Source: Streptomyces kurssanovii
Lineage (GTDB): Bacteria; Actinomycetota; Actinomycetes; Streptomycetales; Streptomycetaceae
Reading direction: 5' to 3'
Assembly: GCF_014649695.1 (NCBI RefSeq)
Contig: NZ_BMTN01000020.1
Coordinates: forward strand, 62,001-126,000
Length of the DNA: 64,000 nt
This document shows positions 35,731-44,624 of the stretch, piece by piece (positions within the stretch are counted from its first letter, which is position 1; every line of letters starts with the position of its first letter). The translations under genes and the position numbers were made by a program. The notes under the pieces are model-generated. The model saw only the letters and a list, made by a program, of their open reading frames with translations, was not told the DNA's origin and made no database searches.

Positions 35731-37224
35731 TCAGGAGCAGTTACCGTCGGCGATGACGTAGTGCCCGGCCGGTGACTCCCTGAGCGTGTGCGTGACGAAG
35801 GTGTTGTAGAGGCCCATGTTCTGGCCGGAACCCTTGGCGTACGTGTAGCCGCCGGTGGTCGTCGCCCGGCCCGCTTGGACATGGGCGTAGTTGCTGCCCG
35901 TCCAGCAGGCCGCCGCCCCCGTGGTGGACGCGGTGATCCGGTCCGAGCGGGCTCCCTCCGCCCCGGCCGCGTCACGCGCGGCGACCCGGTAGGTGTGCGT
36001 GGAGCCCGCGGCGAGAGAGGTGTCGGTGAACGAGGTGCCCCGCGGGGTGGCGACGCGGGCCCCGTCGCGGTACACGGCGTAGTCCGCGGCGCCGTCCACC
36101 GCCTGCCAGGCCAGGGCGATCGAGGTGTCGTCGCTGCCGGTCACGGCGAGTCCGGCCGGGGCGGGCAGACCACCGGGATCCGGGTCGCCGCCGCCCGCCA
36201 GTCCGAAGAACCCGGCCACCCAGTGGCTGGAGCAGATCGAGTCGATGAAGTGCGCCGTGCCCGTACGGCCGCACTGCTCGGGGCCGCTGCCCGGGTCGAC
36301 CGGCGTCCCGTGCCCGATCGACGGCACCCGGTCCACCTCCACGGCGACGTTCCCGCTCCCGTCGAGATACTGCTCCCGGCGGGTGCCGTCGGCCCCGATC
36401 GTCGACGTCCTGTCCGGGGTCTGGTCCAGCCCGTGCACGGCGGTCCATTGGTCCCTCAGCTCGGCCGCGTTCATCGGGGCGACCGTGGAGTCGTTGTCGC
36501 CGTGCCACACGGCCACCCGCGGCCATGGTCCCGAGTACGACGGGTAGGCGTCCCGCACCCGCTGCGCCCACACGGCCGGCGTGCGGTCCGTGCCCGGATT
36601 CATGCACACGAACGGGCCGGTGTCCCGGGTGCAGTCGTACGGCAGGCCGGCGATCACGGCGCCCGCCTCGAAGACGTCCGGGTAGGCGGCGAGCATGACC
36701 GACGTCATCGCGCCGCCCGCGGAGAGACCGGTGACGAAGGTGCGACCCGCGTCGGCTCCGTACGCGGACTCGGCGTGGGCGACCATCCGCCGAACCGAGG
36801 CGGCCTCGCCCTGTCCGCGCCGGTTGTCCGACGTCTGGAACCAGTTGAAGCAGCTGTTGGGGTTGTTGGCGGACGAGGTGCCCGCGAAGACCACCAGGAA
36901 GCCGTGCCGGTCGGCGAGGGTCGTCAGCCCCGAGTTGTCGGCGTACACCTGCGCGCTCTGTGTGCAGCCGTGCAGGGCCACCACGACGGCGGGTTCCGGC
37001 GCGAGCGACGCCGGCCGGTACACGTACATGTTCAGATTGCCCGGGTCGGCACCGAAGTCGGCCACGTGCTCGAGAGCGACGGCGGCGTGCGCGGCGGGAG
37101 CGGGGGAGACCAGCAGTCCGCCCGCGACGACGGCGAGCGCCGTGCCCAGCCTCCCGGCGGCCCGGCGCAGCCGGTGAGCGGTCCGTACGCGCACCGGCTC
37201 TGGCGTGCTTCCACACAGCGGCAT
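35731..37224 (-). CDS. Secreted PHB depolymerase-type esterase with FN3 domain
   Basis: A 497-residue secreted esterase. The signal peptide ends near residue 47 (PAAHAA). The catalytic domain (about 55-340) has oxyanion motif ALHGCTQSA, lipase box GLSAGGAM with the nucleophile Ser, Asp in WHGDNDSTV and His in GHGTPVDP. This is the PHB depolymerase / feruloyl esterase C family. A fibronectin type III linker follows (about 355-435), then a small C-terminal domain with YAHVQAGRA, often found on secreted Streptomyces hydrolases. GGGAGG lies six bases before the ATG. Substrates may be polyesters or acyl groups on plant polymers; the family does not settle which. Confidence 0.85.
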   Translation of the reverse strand: MPLCGSTPEPVRVRTAHRLRRAAGRLGTALAVVAGGLLVSPAPAAHAAVALEHVADFGADPGNLNMYVYRPASLAPEPAVVVALHGCTQSAQVYADNSGLTTLADRHGFLVVFAGTSSANNPNSCFNWFQTSDNRRGQGEAASVRRMVAHAESAYGADAGRTFVTGLSAGGAMTSVMLAAYPDVFEAGAVIAGLPYDCTRDTGPFVCMNPGTDRTPAVWAQRVRDAYPSYSGPWPRVAVWHGDNDSTVAPMNAAELRDQWTAVHGLDQTPDRTSTIGADGTRREQYLDGSGNVAVEVDRVPSIGHGTPVDPGSGPEQCGRTGTAHFIDSICSSHWVAGFFGLAGGGDPDPGGLPAPAGLAVTGSDDTSIALAWQAVDGAADYAVYRDGARVATPRGTSFTDTSLAAGSTHTYRVAARDAAGAEGARSDRITASTTGAAACWTGSNYAHVQAGRATTTGGYTYAKGSGQNMGLYNTFVTHTLRESPAGHYVIADGNCS

Positions 37225-37375
37225 CCGGACCTCCCACAGGCGACGAGACGATTCCGGTCACAGTAGGAACGGCCCGTGCGCCGAGGAATGGTGACGCCAC
37301 CCATAGCCGCGCCCGCGGACGGCGGGTCGCGCACTCTTGCGCCGGCAGGCATCCGGCTGCTAGGCCCTGTCCGGC

Positions 37376-38701
37376 CTAGATGAGCACCGATCCGAGGACG
37401 ACCGGCGCGCGTGCCGGGTCCGGCGGGCCGGGAGCGAGGCCGCTCGTGCCGCCGGGCTGCTGGGGGGCCGGCTCGTCCGGCCGGTCGGGTGCCGGTCCGT
37501 CCGGGGAGTCGGGGGCCGGTTCCGAGGGCGGGTCCTGCGGCTCCGACGGGGGCTCCTCGGGTGCCGGTTCCGACTCGGGCGGCGGCGCAGGCGGCGATTC
37601 CTGCGACGGGGGCTCGGGCGGGGGCGGCGCCTTGGGCTTCTCGGACGGAGGCCTGCCGCCGTCCGGGGGAGGGGCGTCCTTGGAGGGGGCGGGTTCGCGG
37701 GAGGGCGGCTCCGTCTCCTTGTCACGGGTGCCCGTGTCGCCGGCCGGCCGCTTGATCCACTTGTCACCGTCGCGGAGCACGAAGTCCTTGACGGGCCTGT
37801 CCGCCGGAGCGACGACGACGACGTTCGAGGCGCGGTAGCCGGGCCAGGCGTCGCCGACGGCACGGGGAGTGTCCTTCTGCGCGACGGGCGGGAGCAGCGG
37901 ATTGCCGCAGGCGCAGCGCACCCTCGGCACTCCCCGGTCGTCGACCAGCACCGCGGTGCCCGCCTGCAGCACGGCCTGATAGGCCCTCGGCCCGCCGTCC
38001 TTGAAGCCGTGGTTCGTCACCCGGGTGTCCATCCGCAGCTGCACCGGGGTGAGGGAGCGCAGGAAGTCCGGGACGCGGGGCGGTTCGATCCGGTGGACCT
38101 GTGCGAAGGCCCGGTTCCTGGCCGGGTCCGCGCCGAGCGCGGTGATCTGCTTCTCGACGTCGCAGCTGGCCGCCTTGCGGCTGCCCCCGTACAGGCCCGG
38201 CGCCGACCCCTCGACGCTGTGGGTCACATGGGGGGACGCGGTCCCGGTTCCTCGCGGCGCGGCGGTCGGCGTCGACGTGGGCGGCGAACTGTCCTTCGCC
38301 GTGGACCCGGTGAACGGATCGGGCCCGGTCGACCCGGCGGCCTGGAGGAAGACCTCGCTCCCGCCGCCGGACGCGCCGGACCCGCCGCCAGGACGGGTCA
38401 GCACGACGGCGAGCACCACGGCGGCCACCAGCGCGACCGCGATGGTCGCGATGCGGGGGACGGACCGCCACCAGGGCCGGCCCGGGCCCTCGTGCGAACC
38501 GGTGGGGCCATCGTCCCCCGGTCCGGGACCGCCAGGACCGTCCGGCCCGCTCGGCGGACCGGCGGCGCCGCCCGAAGGGCTGCTGCCCGCGGCCCCACCG
38601 GGCGGTGGCGGCGGTGTGGAGCCGCCCGGCTGCGAGCGGCCGGAGAGGGGACCCGGAGGCGGGCCTGTCGGGCGGCCGGGGGGCGGCGGTTCGGCACTCA
38701 C
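37376..38701 (-). CDS. DUF6777 protein with Pro-rich ends and one membrane helix
   Basis: A 441-residue protein. An N-terminal Pro/Gly-rich cytoplasmic stretch (about 1-75) leads to one membrane helix (about 83-103), a Ser/Thr/Gly linker, a globular extracellular domain (about 160-310), and a Pro/Glu/Ser-rich tail of about 125 residues. The globular part (YGGSRKAASCDVEKQITAL) matches DUF6777, of unknown function, with three Cys that could form disulfides. Start GTG 38701 is chosen where conserved sequence begins. The layout resembles cell-wall-spanning proteins. It is divergent from the streptophobe gene. Confidence 0.75.
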   Translation of the reverse strand: MSAEPPPPGRPTGPPPGPLSGRSQPGGSTPPPPPGGAAGSSPSGGAAGPPSGPDGPGGPGPGDDGPTGSHEGPGRPWWRSVPRIATIAVALVAAVVLAVVLTRPGGGSGASGGGSEVFLQAAGSTGPDPFTGSTAKDSSPPTSTPTAAPRGTGTASPHVTHSVEGSAPGLYGGSRKAASCDVEKQITALGADPARNRAFAQVHRIEPPRVPDFLRSLTPVQLRMDTRVTNHGFKDGGPRAYQAVLQAGTAVLVDDRGVPRVRCACGNPLLPPVAQKDTPRAVGDAWPGYRASNVVVVAPADRPVKDFVLRDGDKWIKRPAGDTGTRDKETEPPSREPAPSKDAPPPDGGRPPSEKPKAPPPPEPPSQESPPAPPPESEPAPEEPPSEPQDPPSEPAPDSPDGPAPDRPDEPAPQQPGGTSGLAPGPPDPARAPVVLGSVLI

Positions 38702-38859
38702 AGCTCTTCTTCCCGGGCGTAGGAAGACGGAAGGGGTGATTCTTTCCGTTCTGTTTCTTGATGTGCCTATTGTCTGCTCGGTACCCATGAGGCCCGCAAG
38801 CCGACGCGGTCGGCCCCGTCCGGAGAGCGCGCCACAGCCGCCGTGCATAGCGTGGCAGC

Positions 38860-40143
38860 GTGAGTCAGCAGGCAGCGAGCAGCCCCGGCGGCGCGACCCG
38901 GCCGCCCCACGGCTGGGTCCATGCGCTCGCCGCGGTACTCGCCGGCCTCGTCGTCATGGCCGTCACGGCGACCCTGGGTCTGTGGGCGGCGGGCGCGGCG
39001 GACCTGCCCGACGGCGGCTTCCTGCCCGTCGTCGCGGCCGTCGTCGTGATGGCGGCGGGCGGCACCGTGGAGGTCGCCGGGGACGCCGGGGTGATCGCGG
39101 AGACAAAGGCCGGACTCACGGCCCTGCCCCTCTCCGTGTCACTGGCCGGAGCGCTCACCGTGGCGGCCGGCTTCCTGCGGCCGCTGCGTCACAGGGCCGT
39201 CGCCTCCGCCGGCGAACTGGTGGGCTGGGCGGCCCGGCTGGCCTTCCTGTGGCTGCTCGCCCTCATCGGCCTCGGCGCGCTCGCCCGCCACACCTTCACC
39301 ATCCCGGTCGAGGATCCCACCGGCGGATTCCTCGAGGAGTTCCTGGACCTCACCCCCCGCGTGGGGTTCCGCACCGATGTCCCGCTCACCCTGCTGTTCG
39401 GTCTGCTGTGGCTGGCAGGCGTCCTGGCCCTCGCGGTGGTCGTCTCGCGCGGCAGCCCGCTCCCCGCCCGGCTGCTGCGTTTCCAGGAGTCGGTGCGGCC
39501 CGCCGCGTACGCCATGGTCGCCCTGCTGCTCACCTACGTGGCGGTCGGCGTGGTCATCGCCGTCGTCGTGGCCCTGACCCGGGACAGCACCGCCGACACC
39601 TTCGCCGTGATCTTCCTCGGGCTGCCCAACCTCGTCTGGCTGGCCTTCACCCTCGGCCTCGGGGCCTCCTGGGAGGGCAGGGTCGAGGGCCCCTTCGGCC
39701 TGCCGATGCCGAAGCTGCTCGACGAGGTGCTGCGCACCGGTGACATGTCGACACTCGACCTTGCGGCGCTCGTCGAACGCGACGGGCGTGCCTGGTGGCT
39801 GCTGGTGGCCGCCGCGGTGCTCGTGCCGGCGGCGGCCTTCCTGATGGCCGTCCGTTCGCCGGCCGGAACCCGGCTCTGGCAGCACGCCGTCCACATGGCC
39901 GTCGCCCTCGTGCTGACCGTGCTCACCGTCTGTCTGCTCGTCAGGCTCTACGCGCACTACGGCCTCTCCCTGCTCGGCATCGGCGACCTCGGCGGGGACC
40001 TCGCCGGCGAGGTGGCGCTGCGTCCGAACCTCTGGCCCGCCCTCCCTCTCGCGGCCGCCTGGGGACTGGTCACCGGAGTGATCGGCGGGCTTCTGGCGTC
40101 GCGTGTCCACCGGCGCGGCCAGGCCGACGCCCCACGTCACTGA
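38860..40143 (+). CDS. Streptophobe family membrane protein
   Basis: A 427-residue multi-pass protein with about ten hydrophobic helices, matching the streptophobe family, a Streptomyces-restricted group of very hydrophobic proteins of unknown role. The N-terminus PPHGWVHALAAVLAGLVVMA and the charged loop VEGPFGLPMPKLLDEV are typical. The start is GTG 38860. The gene overlaps the convergent Ser/Thr kinase gene by seven bases at its end. Being next to a DUF6777 protein and a kinase/FHA-transporter operon, it may be part of the same membrane signalling unit, but this is only positional. Confidence 0.82.
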   Translation: MSQQAASSPGGATRPPHGWVHALAAVLAGLVVMAVTATLGLWAAGAADLPDGGFLPVVAAVVVMAAGGTVEVAGDAGVIAETKAGLTALPLSVSLAGALTVAAGFLRPLRHRAVASAGELVGWAARLAFLWLLALIGLGALARHTFTIPVEDPTGGFLEEFLDLTPRVGFRTDVPLTLLFGLLWLAGVLALAVVVSRGSPLPARLLRFQESVRPAAYAMVALLLTYVAVGVVIAVVVALTRDSTADTFAVIFLGLPNLVWLAFTLGLGASWEGRVEGPFGLPMPKLLDEVLRTGDMSTLDLAALVERDGRAWWLLVAAAVLVPAAAFLMAVRSPAGTRLWQHAVHMAVALVLTVLTVCLLVRLYAHYGLSLLGIGDLGGDLAGEVALRPNLWPALPLAAAWGLVTGVIGGLLASRVHRRGQADAPRH

Positions 40144-41162
40144 CGACCGGGCCCGGCCAGGCCGGGGAAGACGGGCAGCGCCCACCGCGGCGGATCAGGC
40201 GGGGGTGTGGTCCCGTGCGGCGGGAGCGTGCCGTGCCCGGCCACCGCGGTCGCCGGACGTCTGCCCTCGCCTGGTCCCGTGTACGCCGCGGCCGTCTCCG
40301 CACGCAGGGCCGCCACGAACTCGCCGCACGAGTCGTAGCGGTCGTCCGGACTTTTCGCGAGCGCGCGGGCCATCACGTCGTCGACGGCTTCGGGGAGATC
40401 GGGCCGCTCCCCGGTCAGCGGCGGCGCCGGATCGAACTGGTGCGCCCACAGCAGGGCCATGTCGTCGTCACGCTTGAACGGCGGGCCGCCGGCGAGCGTC
40501 TCGAACACGACGCAGCCGAGGCTGTAGACGTCGCACCGCCCGTCGACCGGCCGGCCGGAGATCTGCTCCGGAGCCACGTAGTCGAGTGTGCCGACGAACT
40601 GCCCGACGGTGGTGAAGCCGGTCAGCGACAGGGACTTCTTCGTCAGACCGAAGTCGGTCAGATAGACATGCTCAGGGTGGTCGCTGTCCGTGCCCTCGGC
40701 GACCAGGATGTTGCCCGGTTTGACGTCCCTGTGCACCAGGTCGTGGGCGTGCGCCGCGTCCAGGGCGGACGCCACCTGCGCTGCGATACGGCCCGCGGCG
40801 ACGGCGGGCAGGGGGCCCATACGGTCGAGCAGTACCCGCAGGTCCTGTCCGGCGACGTAGCGCATGGCGATGTAGAGGAGACCGTCCGTCTCGCCCGCCT
40901 CGAAGACCGGCACGATGTGCGGATGGTCGATCGACGCGGCGACGCGTGACTCGTGGGTGAACCGTTTGCGGAACGTGTCGTTGCGGGCCAGTTCGGGAGC
41001 GAGCAGCTTCAGGGCGACGGTGCGGTCGAGGCGCAGGTCCCGCGCGCGGTAGACCACCGCCATGCCGCCCCGGCCGATCTCGCGCTCCACCAGATAGCTG
41101 GCCACCTCCTTGCCGACCAGCTCGGACGGCCTGCCGCCGGGCATCCCGGGAAGCGGCGGCAT
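40137..41162 (-). CDS. Soluble serine/threonine protein kinase (PknB-like)
   Basis: A 341-residue Hanks-type kinase. The Gly-rich loop is IGRGGMAVVY (29-38), with catalytic Lys52, VHRDVKPGN with Asp146 as base, DFG at 170-172, and an activation loop ending GTLDYVAPEQ with Thr residues upstream for autophosphorylation. After the kinase domain (about 22-285) comes a ~55-residue Pro/Gly-rich tail and no membrane helix, unlike PknB or PknF. The ATG overlaps the stop of the preceding repeat protein by one base (TGATG), so they are coupled. The operon starts with an FHA-ABC transporter, the expected substrate. The C-terminal end overlaps the convergent streptophobe gene. Confidence 0.93.
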   Translation of the reverse strand: MPPLPGMPGGRPSELVGKEVASYLVEREIGRGGMAVVYRARDLRLDRTVALKLLAPELARNDTFRKRFTHESRVAASIDHPHIVPVFEAGETDGLLYIAMRYVAGQDLRVLLDRMGPLPAVAAGRIAAQVASALDAAHAHDLVHRDVKPGNILVAEGTDSDHPEHVYLTDFGLTKKSLSLTGFTTVGQFVGTLDYVAPEQISGRPVDGRCDVYSLGCVVFETLAGGPPFKRDDDMALLWAHQFDPAPPLTGERPDLPEAVDDVMARALAKSPDDRYDSCGEFVAALRAETAAAYTGPGEGRRPATAVAGHGTLPPHGTTPPPDPPRWALPVFPGLAGPGRQ

Positions 41163-41977
41163 CAGCGCTCACCACCGCGGGCGGACGGCCCTTCGGGGTG
41201 GTCGACGACGCGGGTGGCGTCGGGGGCTTCGGGCTGGTCGACGACCTGGGTGGCCTCCGGGGCTTCGGGGTGGTCGACGACGTGGGTGGCGTCTGCGGCC
41301 TCTGGATGGTCGACGGCCTGGGTGGCCTCCGGGGCTTCCGGGTGGTCGACGACGCGGGTGGCCTCCGGGCCGGGCGTCCCCGTCGCGACCATCCGCGTCG
41401 GCTCCGGCGGGGCCGGGCCCGACGCGGACGGTCCGGAACCGCCGCCCGCGTTCGTGTTCGCGCCGGTGTCCAGGGGCGCCTCCGCGGGCGACGCCGGGCC
41501 CGACGAGGCCGCGAACGTGCTCAGCCGGAGTCCGTCGCAGTAGACCCACCGCTCGTGTTCCGCGTCGTACAGCCACACCGCCTCGCCGTCCACCACCAGG
41601 CCCGCCCGCAGTCCCCTGGTACGTCCGCGGAAGGTCTCGCCGTCGGACAGCCCGTCCGCCAGGTCGTCGGCGGCGCGCCGGTAGCGGGCCAGCGTCTCGG
41701 CGGTCCGGGCCAGCAGCGGCCGCGGGTCCGCGGTCCGGGCCGGGGGCCGGCCCGCGGCCGGCGGCTCCTGCGGCACGGCGACCAGCACACGTCCGTCGAC
41801 CCACGCGGACCAGCCGTTCGCGCACACGATCTGCCCCCAGTCACCGCGCCGCTCGGCCAGCTGGACCGGCAGCAGCGGGTCGAGCGGTGTCGTGGGCCGG
41901 GACACGTCCGGCGCCTCCCACGCGGGCATGCCCCACGGCGGCACGACATGCGTGGCGCGGAACTCCGAGGCGGCCAT
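41162..41977 (-). CDS. SH3-like protein with five Thr-x-x-Val repeats
   Basis: A 271-residue protein of no named family. Residues about 30-70 look like a small SH3-type beta barrel (LAERRGDWGQIVCANGWSAW). A second small domain follows (about 85-155), with VWLYDAEHERWVYCDGLRL. After a Gly/Ala/Pro linker, residues 205-264 are five tandem 12-residue repeats of the form [E/D]ATxVVDHPEAP. Each has Thr at its third residue and Val three residues later (Thr207, 219, 231, 243, 255). The same T-x-x-V occurs at Thr9 and Thr194. FHA domains prefer phospho-Thr with a set +3 residue, and PknB-type kinases favour acidic residues before Thr. The gene lies between an FHA-FHA-ABC transporter (12 bases upstream) and a kinase, so the repeats may be phospho-docking sites. 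There is no signal peptide or membrane helix. Confidence 0.75.
   Translation of the reverse strand: MAASEFRATHVVPPWGMPAWEAPDVSRPTTPLDPLLPVQLAERRGDWGQIVCANGWSAWVDGRVLVAVPQEPPAAGRPPARTADPRPLLARTAETLARYRRAADDLADGLSDGETFRGRTRGLRAGLVVDGEAVWLYDAEHERWVYCDGLRLSTFAASSGPASPAEAPLDTGANTNAGGGSGPSASGPAPPEPTRMVATGTPGPEATRVVDHPEAPEATQAVDHPEAADATHVVDHPEAPEATQVVDQPEAPDATRVVDHPEGPSARGGER
41186..41365 (-). repeat. Five in-frame 36-base tandem repeats
   Basis: Five consecutive 36-base units encode the 12-residue repeats. Units differ at several bases and a few residues (R/Q/H after Thr, H/Q after Asp), so they are not a very recent expansion, yet the Thr and the +3 Val are kept in all five. Repeat number may vary between strains. 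Confidence 0.9.
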
Positions 41978-41989
41978 GGCGGACCCGGC

Positions 41990-44398
41990 CTACTTCCGCA
42001 TCACGGCGGGCTCGTGCCGCCGCAGCAGGCGGGCGACCAGGCAGCCGAAGAGCACCGACAGCACCAGCAGCATCCCCATGTCGAGGAGCCACACCCCCGC
42101 CGAGTGCTCGAAGAGCGGATCGGCCGTCAACTCGCCGGGGACGATGCGGCCGAGACCGATCGTTCCCGCCATCGCGCCGAGGGCCCAGCGGGACGGGACC
42201 AGCCACGCCAGCTGCTCGATCACCGCCACGCCGTCCAGCTTCAGCAGCGCGCCGCAGAAGACGACCTGCACGATCGCGAGGAGCACCAGCAGCGGCATGG
42301 TGACCTCCTCCTTGCGCACCAGGGCGGAGATCAGCAGGCCCAGCATCATCGCGGTGAACGACAGCAGCGCGACGGCCAGGGCGATCTCCGGCAGAGGCGG
42401 CAGCAGCACGCCCTCGCCGCCGGGCGCGCCGAGGTCGACCCCGGCCAGGGCGACGAGGGTCAGCACGACCGCCTGGAGCACAGTGATCGCCCCGAGGACC
42501 ACCACCTTGGACATCAGATACGCGGACCTGGACAGGCCGACGGCCCGTTCCCGCTGGTAGATCGGCCGTTCCTTGACCAGCTCACGCACCGCGTTCGCCG
42601 CACCCGTCAGCACGGCTCCGACGGACAGGATCAGGAGGGCGTTCAGCGCCGTCTCCCGGTCGAGCCGGCTGCCGGCCAGCGCGCGGGCCATCGCACCCAT
42701 GACGAACGGCAGCGCGATCATGATGACGAGGAACGTGCGGTCCGCGCTCAGCGCGGCCGTGTACCGCCGCACCAGGGTCCGCAGCTGCGCACTCCAGCTC
42801 TGTGTCTTGGGCGGCGGCGGTACGGGCCCCGGAGCCGGACCGGCGGGCAGGCGCGGCTGGGCGGTGGCGCCGACGATGTACTGGGCGTGGAAGCGGGATT
42901 CGCGGTACATCTCCGCCCAGTCCCTGCCCCGGTCGCTCTCGAAGGCCTCGAACGCCTCGGGCCATTCGGTGAAGCCGAAGAAGCCGAGGGCCTGCCCCGG
43001 TGGCCCGTAATAGGCGATCCTGCCGCCGGGCGCGAGGACGAGCAGCCGGTCGCAGACGTCCAGGCTGAGCACGCTGTGGGTCACCACGACGACCGTGCGC
43101 CCGTCGTCGGCCAGGCCGCGGAGCATGTGCATCACGGAGCGGTCCATGCCCGGATCGAGCCCGGACGTCGGCTCGTCGAGGAAGAGCAGGGAGGGTTTGG
43201 TCAGCAGCTCGAGTGCCACGCTGACACGCTTGCGCTGGCCGCCGGAGAGCGAGTGGATCGGCTGGCCGGCCCGCTGCTCGAGCCCGAGCTCCCGGATCAC
43301 CTCCGCCACCCGGGCCTCCCGTTCAGACCGTTCGGTGTCCTGGGGGAAGCGCAGTTCGGCGGCGTAGGAGAGGGCGCGGCGGACGGTCAGCTGGGCGTGC
43401 AGGATGTCGTCCTGCGGCACGAGTCCGATGCGCCGGCGCAGCTCCGCGTAGTCGTGGTAGAGGTCGCGTCCGTCGTACAGGACGGTGCCCCGCTGCGCGG
43501 GGCGCAGTCCGGTGAGGGCGTTCAGCAGCGTGGACTTTCCCGCGCCGCTCGGCCCGACCACGGCGAGCAGGCACTTCTCGCCGACCGGGAAGGAGACATG
43601 GTCCAGGAGGGTCTTGCGGCCCCCGTCCACGGAAACCGTCAGGTCCTGGACGTCGAGCGAGACCTCGCCGGTGTCGACGAATTCCTGGAGTTCGTCGCCG
43701 ACAAGCACGAACGCGGAGTGCCCCACGCCGACGATGTCGCCGCCCCGCACCGGGGCGCGGTCGACGGGCACGCCGTTGAGGTAGGTGCCGTTGTGGCTGC
43801 CGAGGTCGACGATCTCGTACGTGCCGTCGGGCCGTGTGCGCAGTTCCGCGTGCCGGCGGGAGACCACCAGGTCGTCGACCACGAGCTCGTTGTCGGGCGA
43901 CCTGCCGATGCGAACGGTGCGGGCGGGCAGCGGCCGCACACTGGTCGGCCTGTGGAAGGTCCCGGTCGCGGCCGGGACCGACACCGCCGGCGGCGGTCCT
44001 GGTTCCGCGGCCGGTGGTGCGACGGCCGGTGGCCGGGCGTCCGAAGGCTCGACAGGAGCTGGTGCGCCGCCCGGTGGTGCCGGGTCGGCGAGGACGGCCC
44101 GTGGGCCGTCGGCGGCGCTCCCGAAGCGGATGACACTGCCGGGGCCGACTTCCCGCTGGTGGATTCGACGGCCCTCGGTGTACGTGCCGTTGGTGCTGTT
44201 CGCGTCGGCCACCGTCCAGTGGCCGTCGTCGGCCCGTAGCACGGCGTGGTGCCAGGAGACGCGCGGGTCGTCGATGACGATGTCGCTCAGGGGATCACGC
44301 CCGACGTGGTACGCCCGGGTCGGATCCATCACCGTGGAGCCGGTGTCGGTCTCCATGACGAGTGCGGGCGCAGTCGGCGGGCCAGGCCGCTCTGCCAT
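41990..44398 (-). CDS. FHA-FHA-ABC transporter (Rv1747-like)
   Basis: An 802-residue ABC half-transporter. FHA1 (about 30-95) has GR 33-34, SWHH 48-51 and NGT 70-72. FHA2 (about 162-230) has GR 165-166, SRRH 180-183 and NGT 203-205, so both phospho-Thr pockets look intact. A Pro-rich linker with several Thr lies between them. The ABCG-type ATPase follows, with Walker A GPSGAGKST at 282-290, LSGGQRKRV and FLDEPTSGLD. The permease (about 570-795) has six helices. This is the same order as M. tuberculosis Rv1747, which is phosphorylated by PknF and regulated through its FHA domains. Here it heads an operon with a repeat protein and a kinase. Cargo is unknown, perhaps a lipid or cell-wall precursor as proposed for Rv1747. 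Confidence 0.93.
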   Translation of the reverse strand: MAERPGPPTAPALVMETDTGSTVMDPTRAYHVGRDPLSDIVIDDPRVSWHHAVLRADDGHWTVADANSTNGTYTEGRRIHQREVGPGSVIRFGSAADGPRAVLADPAPPGGAPAPVEPSDARPPAVAPPAAEPGPPPAVSVPAATGTFHRPTSVRPLPARTVRIGRSPDNELVVDDLVVSRRHAELRTRPDGTYEIVDLGSHNGTYLNGVPVDRAPVRGGDIVGVGHSAFVLVGDELQEFVDTGEVSLDVQDLTVSVDGGRKTLLDHVSFPVGEKCLLAVVGPSGAGKSTLLNALTGLRPAQRGTVLYDGRDLYHDYAELRRRIGLVPQDDILHAQLTVRRALSYAAELRFPQDTERSEREARVAEVIRELGLEQRAGQPIHSLSGGQRKRVSVALELLTKPSLLFLDEPTSGLDPGMDRSVMHMLRGLADDGRTVVVVTHSVLSLDVCDRLLVLAPGGRIAYYGPPGQALGFFGFTEWPEAFEAFESDRGRDWAEMYRESRFHAQYIVGATAQPRLPAGPAPGPVPPPPKTQSWSAQLRTLVRRYTAALSADRTFLVIMIALPFVMGAMARALAGSRLDRETALNALLILSVGAVLTGAANAVRELVKERPIYQRERAVGLSRSAYLMSKVVVLGAITVLQAVVLTLVALAGVDLGAPGGEGVLLPPLPEIALAVALLSFTAMMLGLLISALVRKEEVTMPLLVLLAIVQVVFCGALLKLDGVAVIEQLAWLVPSRWALGAMAGTIGLGRIVPGELTADPLFEHSAGVWLLDMGMLLVLSVLFGCLVARLLRRHEPAVMRK

Positions 44399-44568
44399 GT
44401 TCGAATTCTAGCGATGTGCACGGTTCTGCGCCCTGCGGCCGCTTTCAGGGGCCGGTGGAGCCGTCGCCGGGAGTTCCGGTCTCCCAACGGGCCGTGGGTG
44501 TCGCGTGTTGCGGTGAACGGGTGGCCGGTGCACTCTGATGGTTACCCAGAAGCGACAAAGGCTCACTC

Positions 44569-44593
44569 TTCGTACTCGGGGGCCGCATACGAA
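44569..44593. promoter_or_regulatory. Inverted repeat TTCGTA-N13-TACGAA
   Basis: A 6-base inverted repeat (44569-44574 and 44588-44593) lies in the 226-base divergent gap between the FHA-ABC gene and the RsbW-like gene, ending 31 bases before the latter's ATG. It could be an operator for either gene. No clear -10/-35 pair was found. Confidence 0.3.
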
Positions 44594-44624
44594 TGACGGG
44601 CCGTCGCGGTGAGGAGCCACGGTC

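Noticed and set aside
37361-37378. TAGGCC-N6-GGCCTA at the end of the DUF6777 gene as a terminator
   Set aside because: Only a 6-base stem that includes the stop codon; too weak to list as a feature.
41186-41365. Tandem 36-base units as a CRISPR array
   Set aside because: The units are contiguous with no spacers, in frame, and encode a regular peptide repeat.
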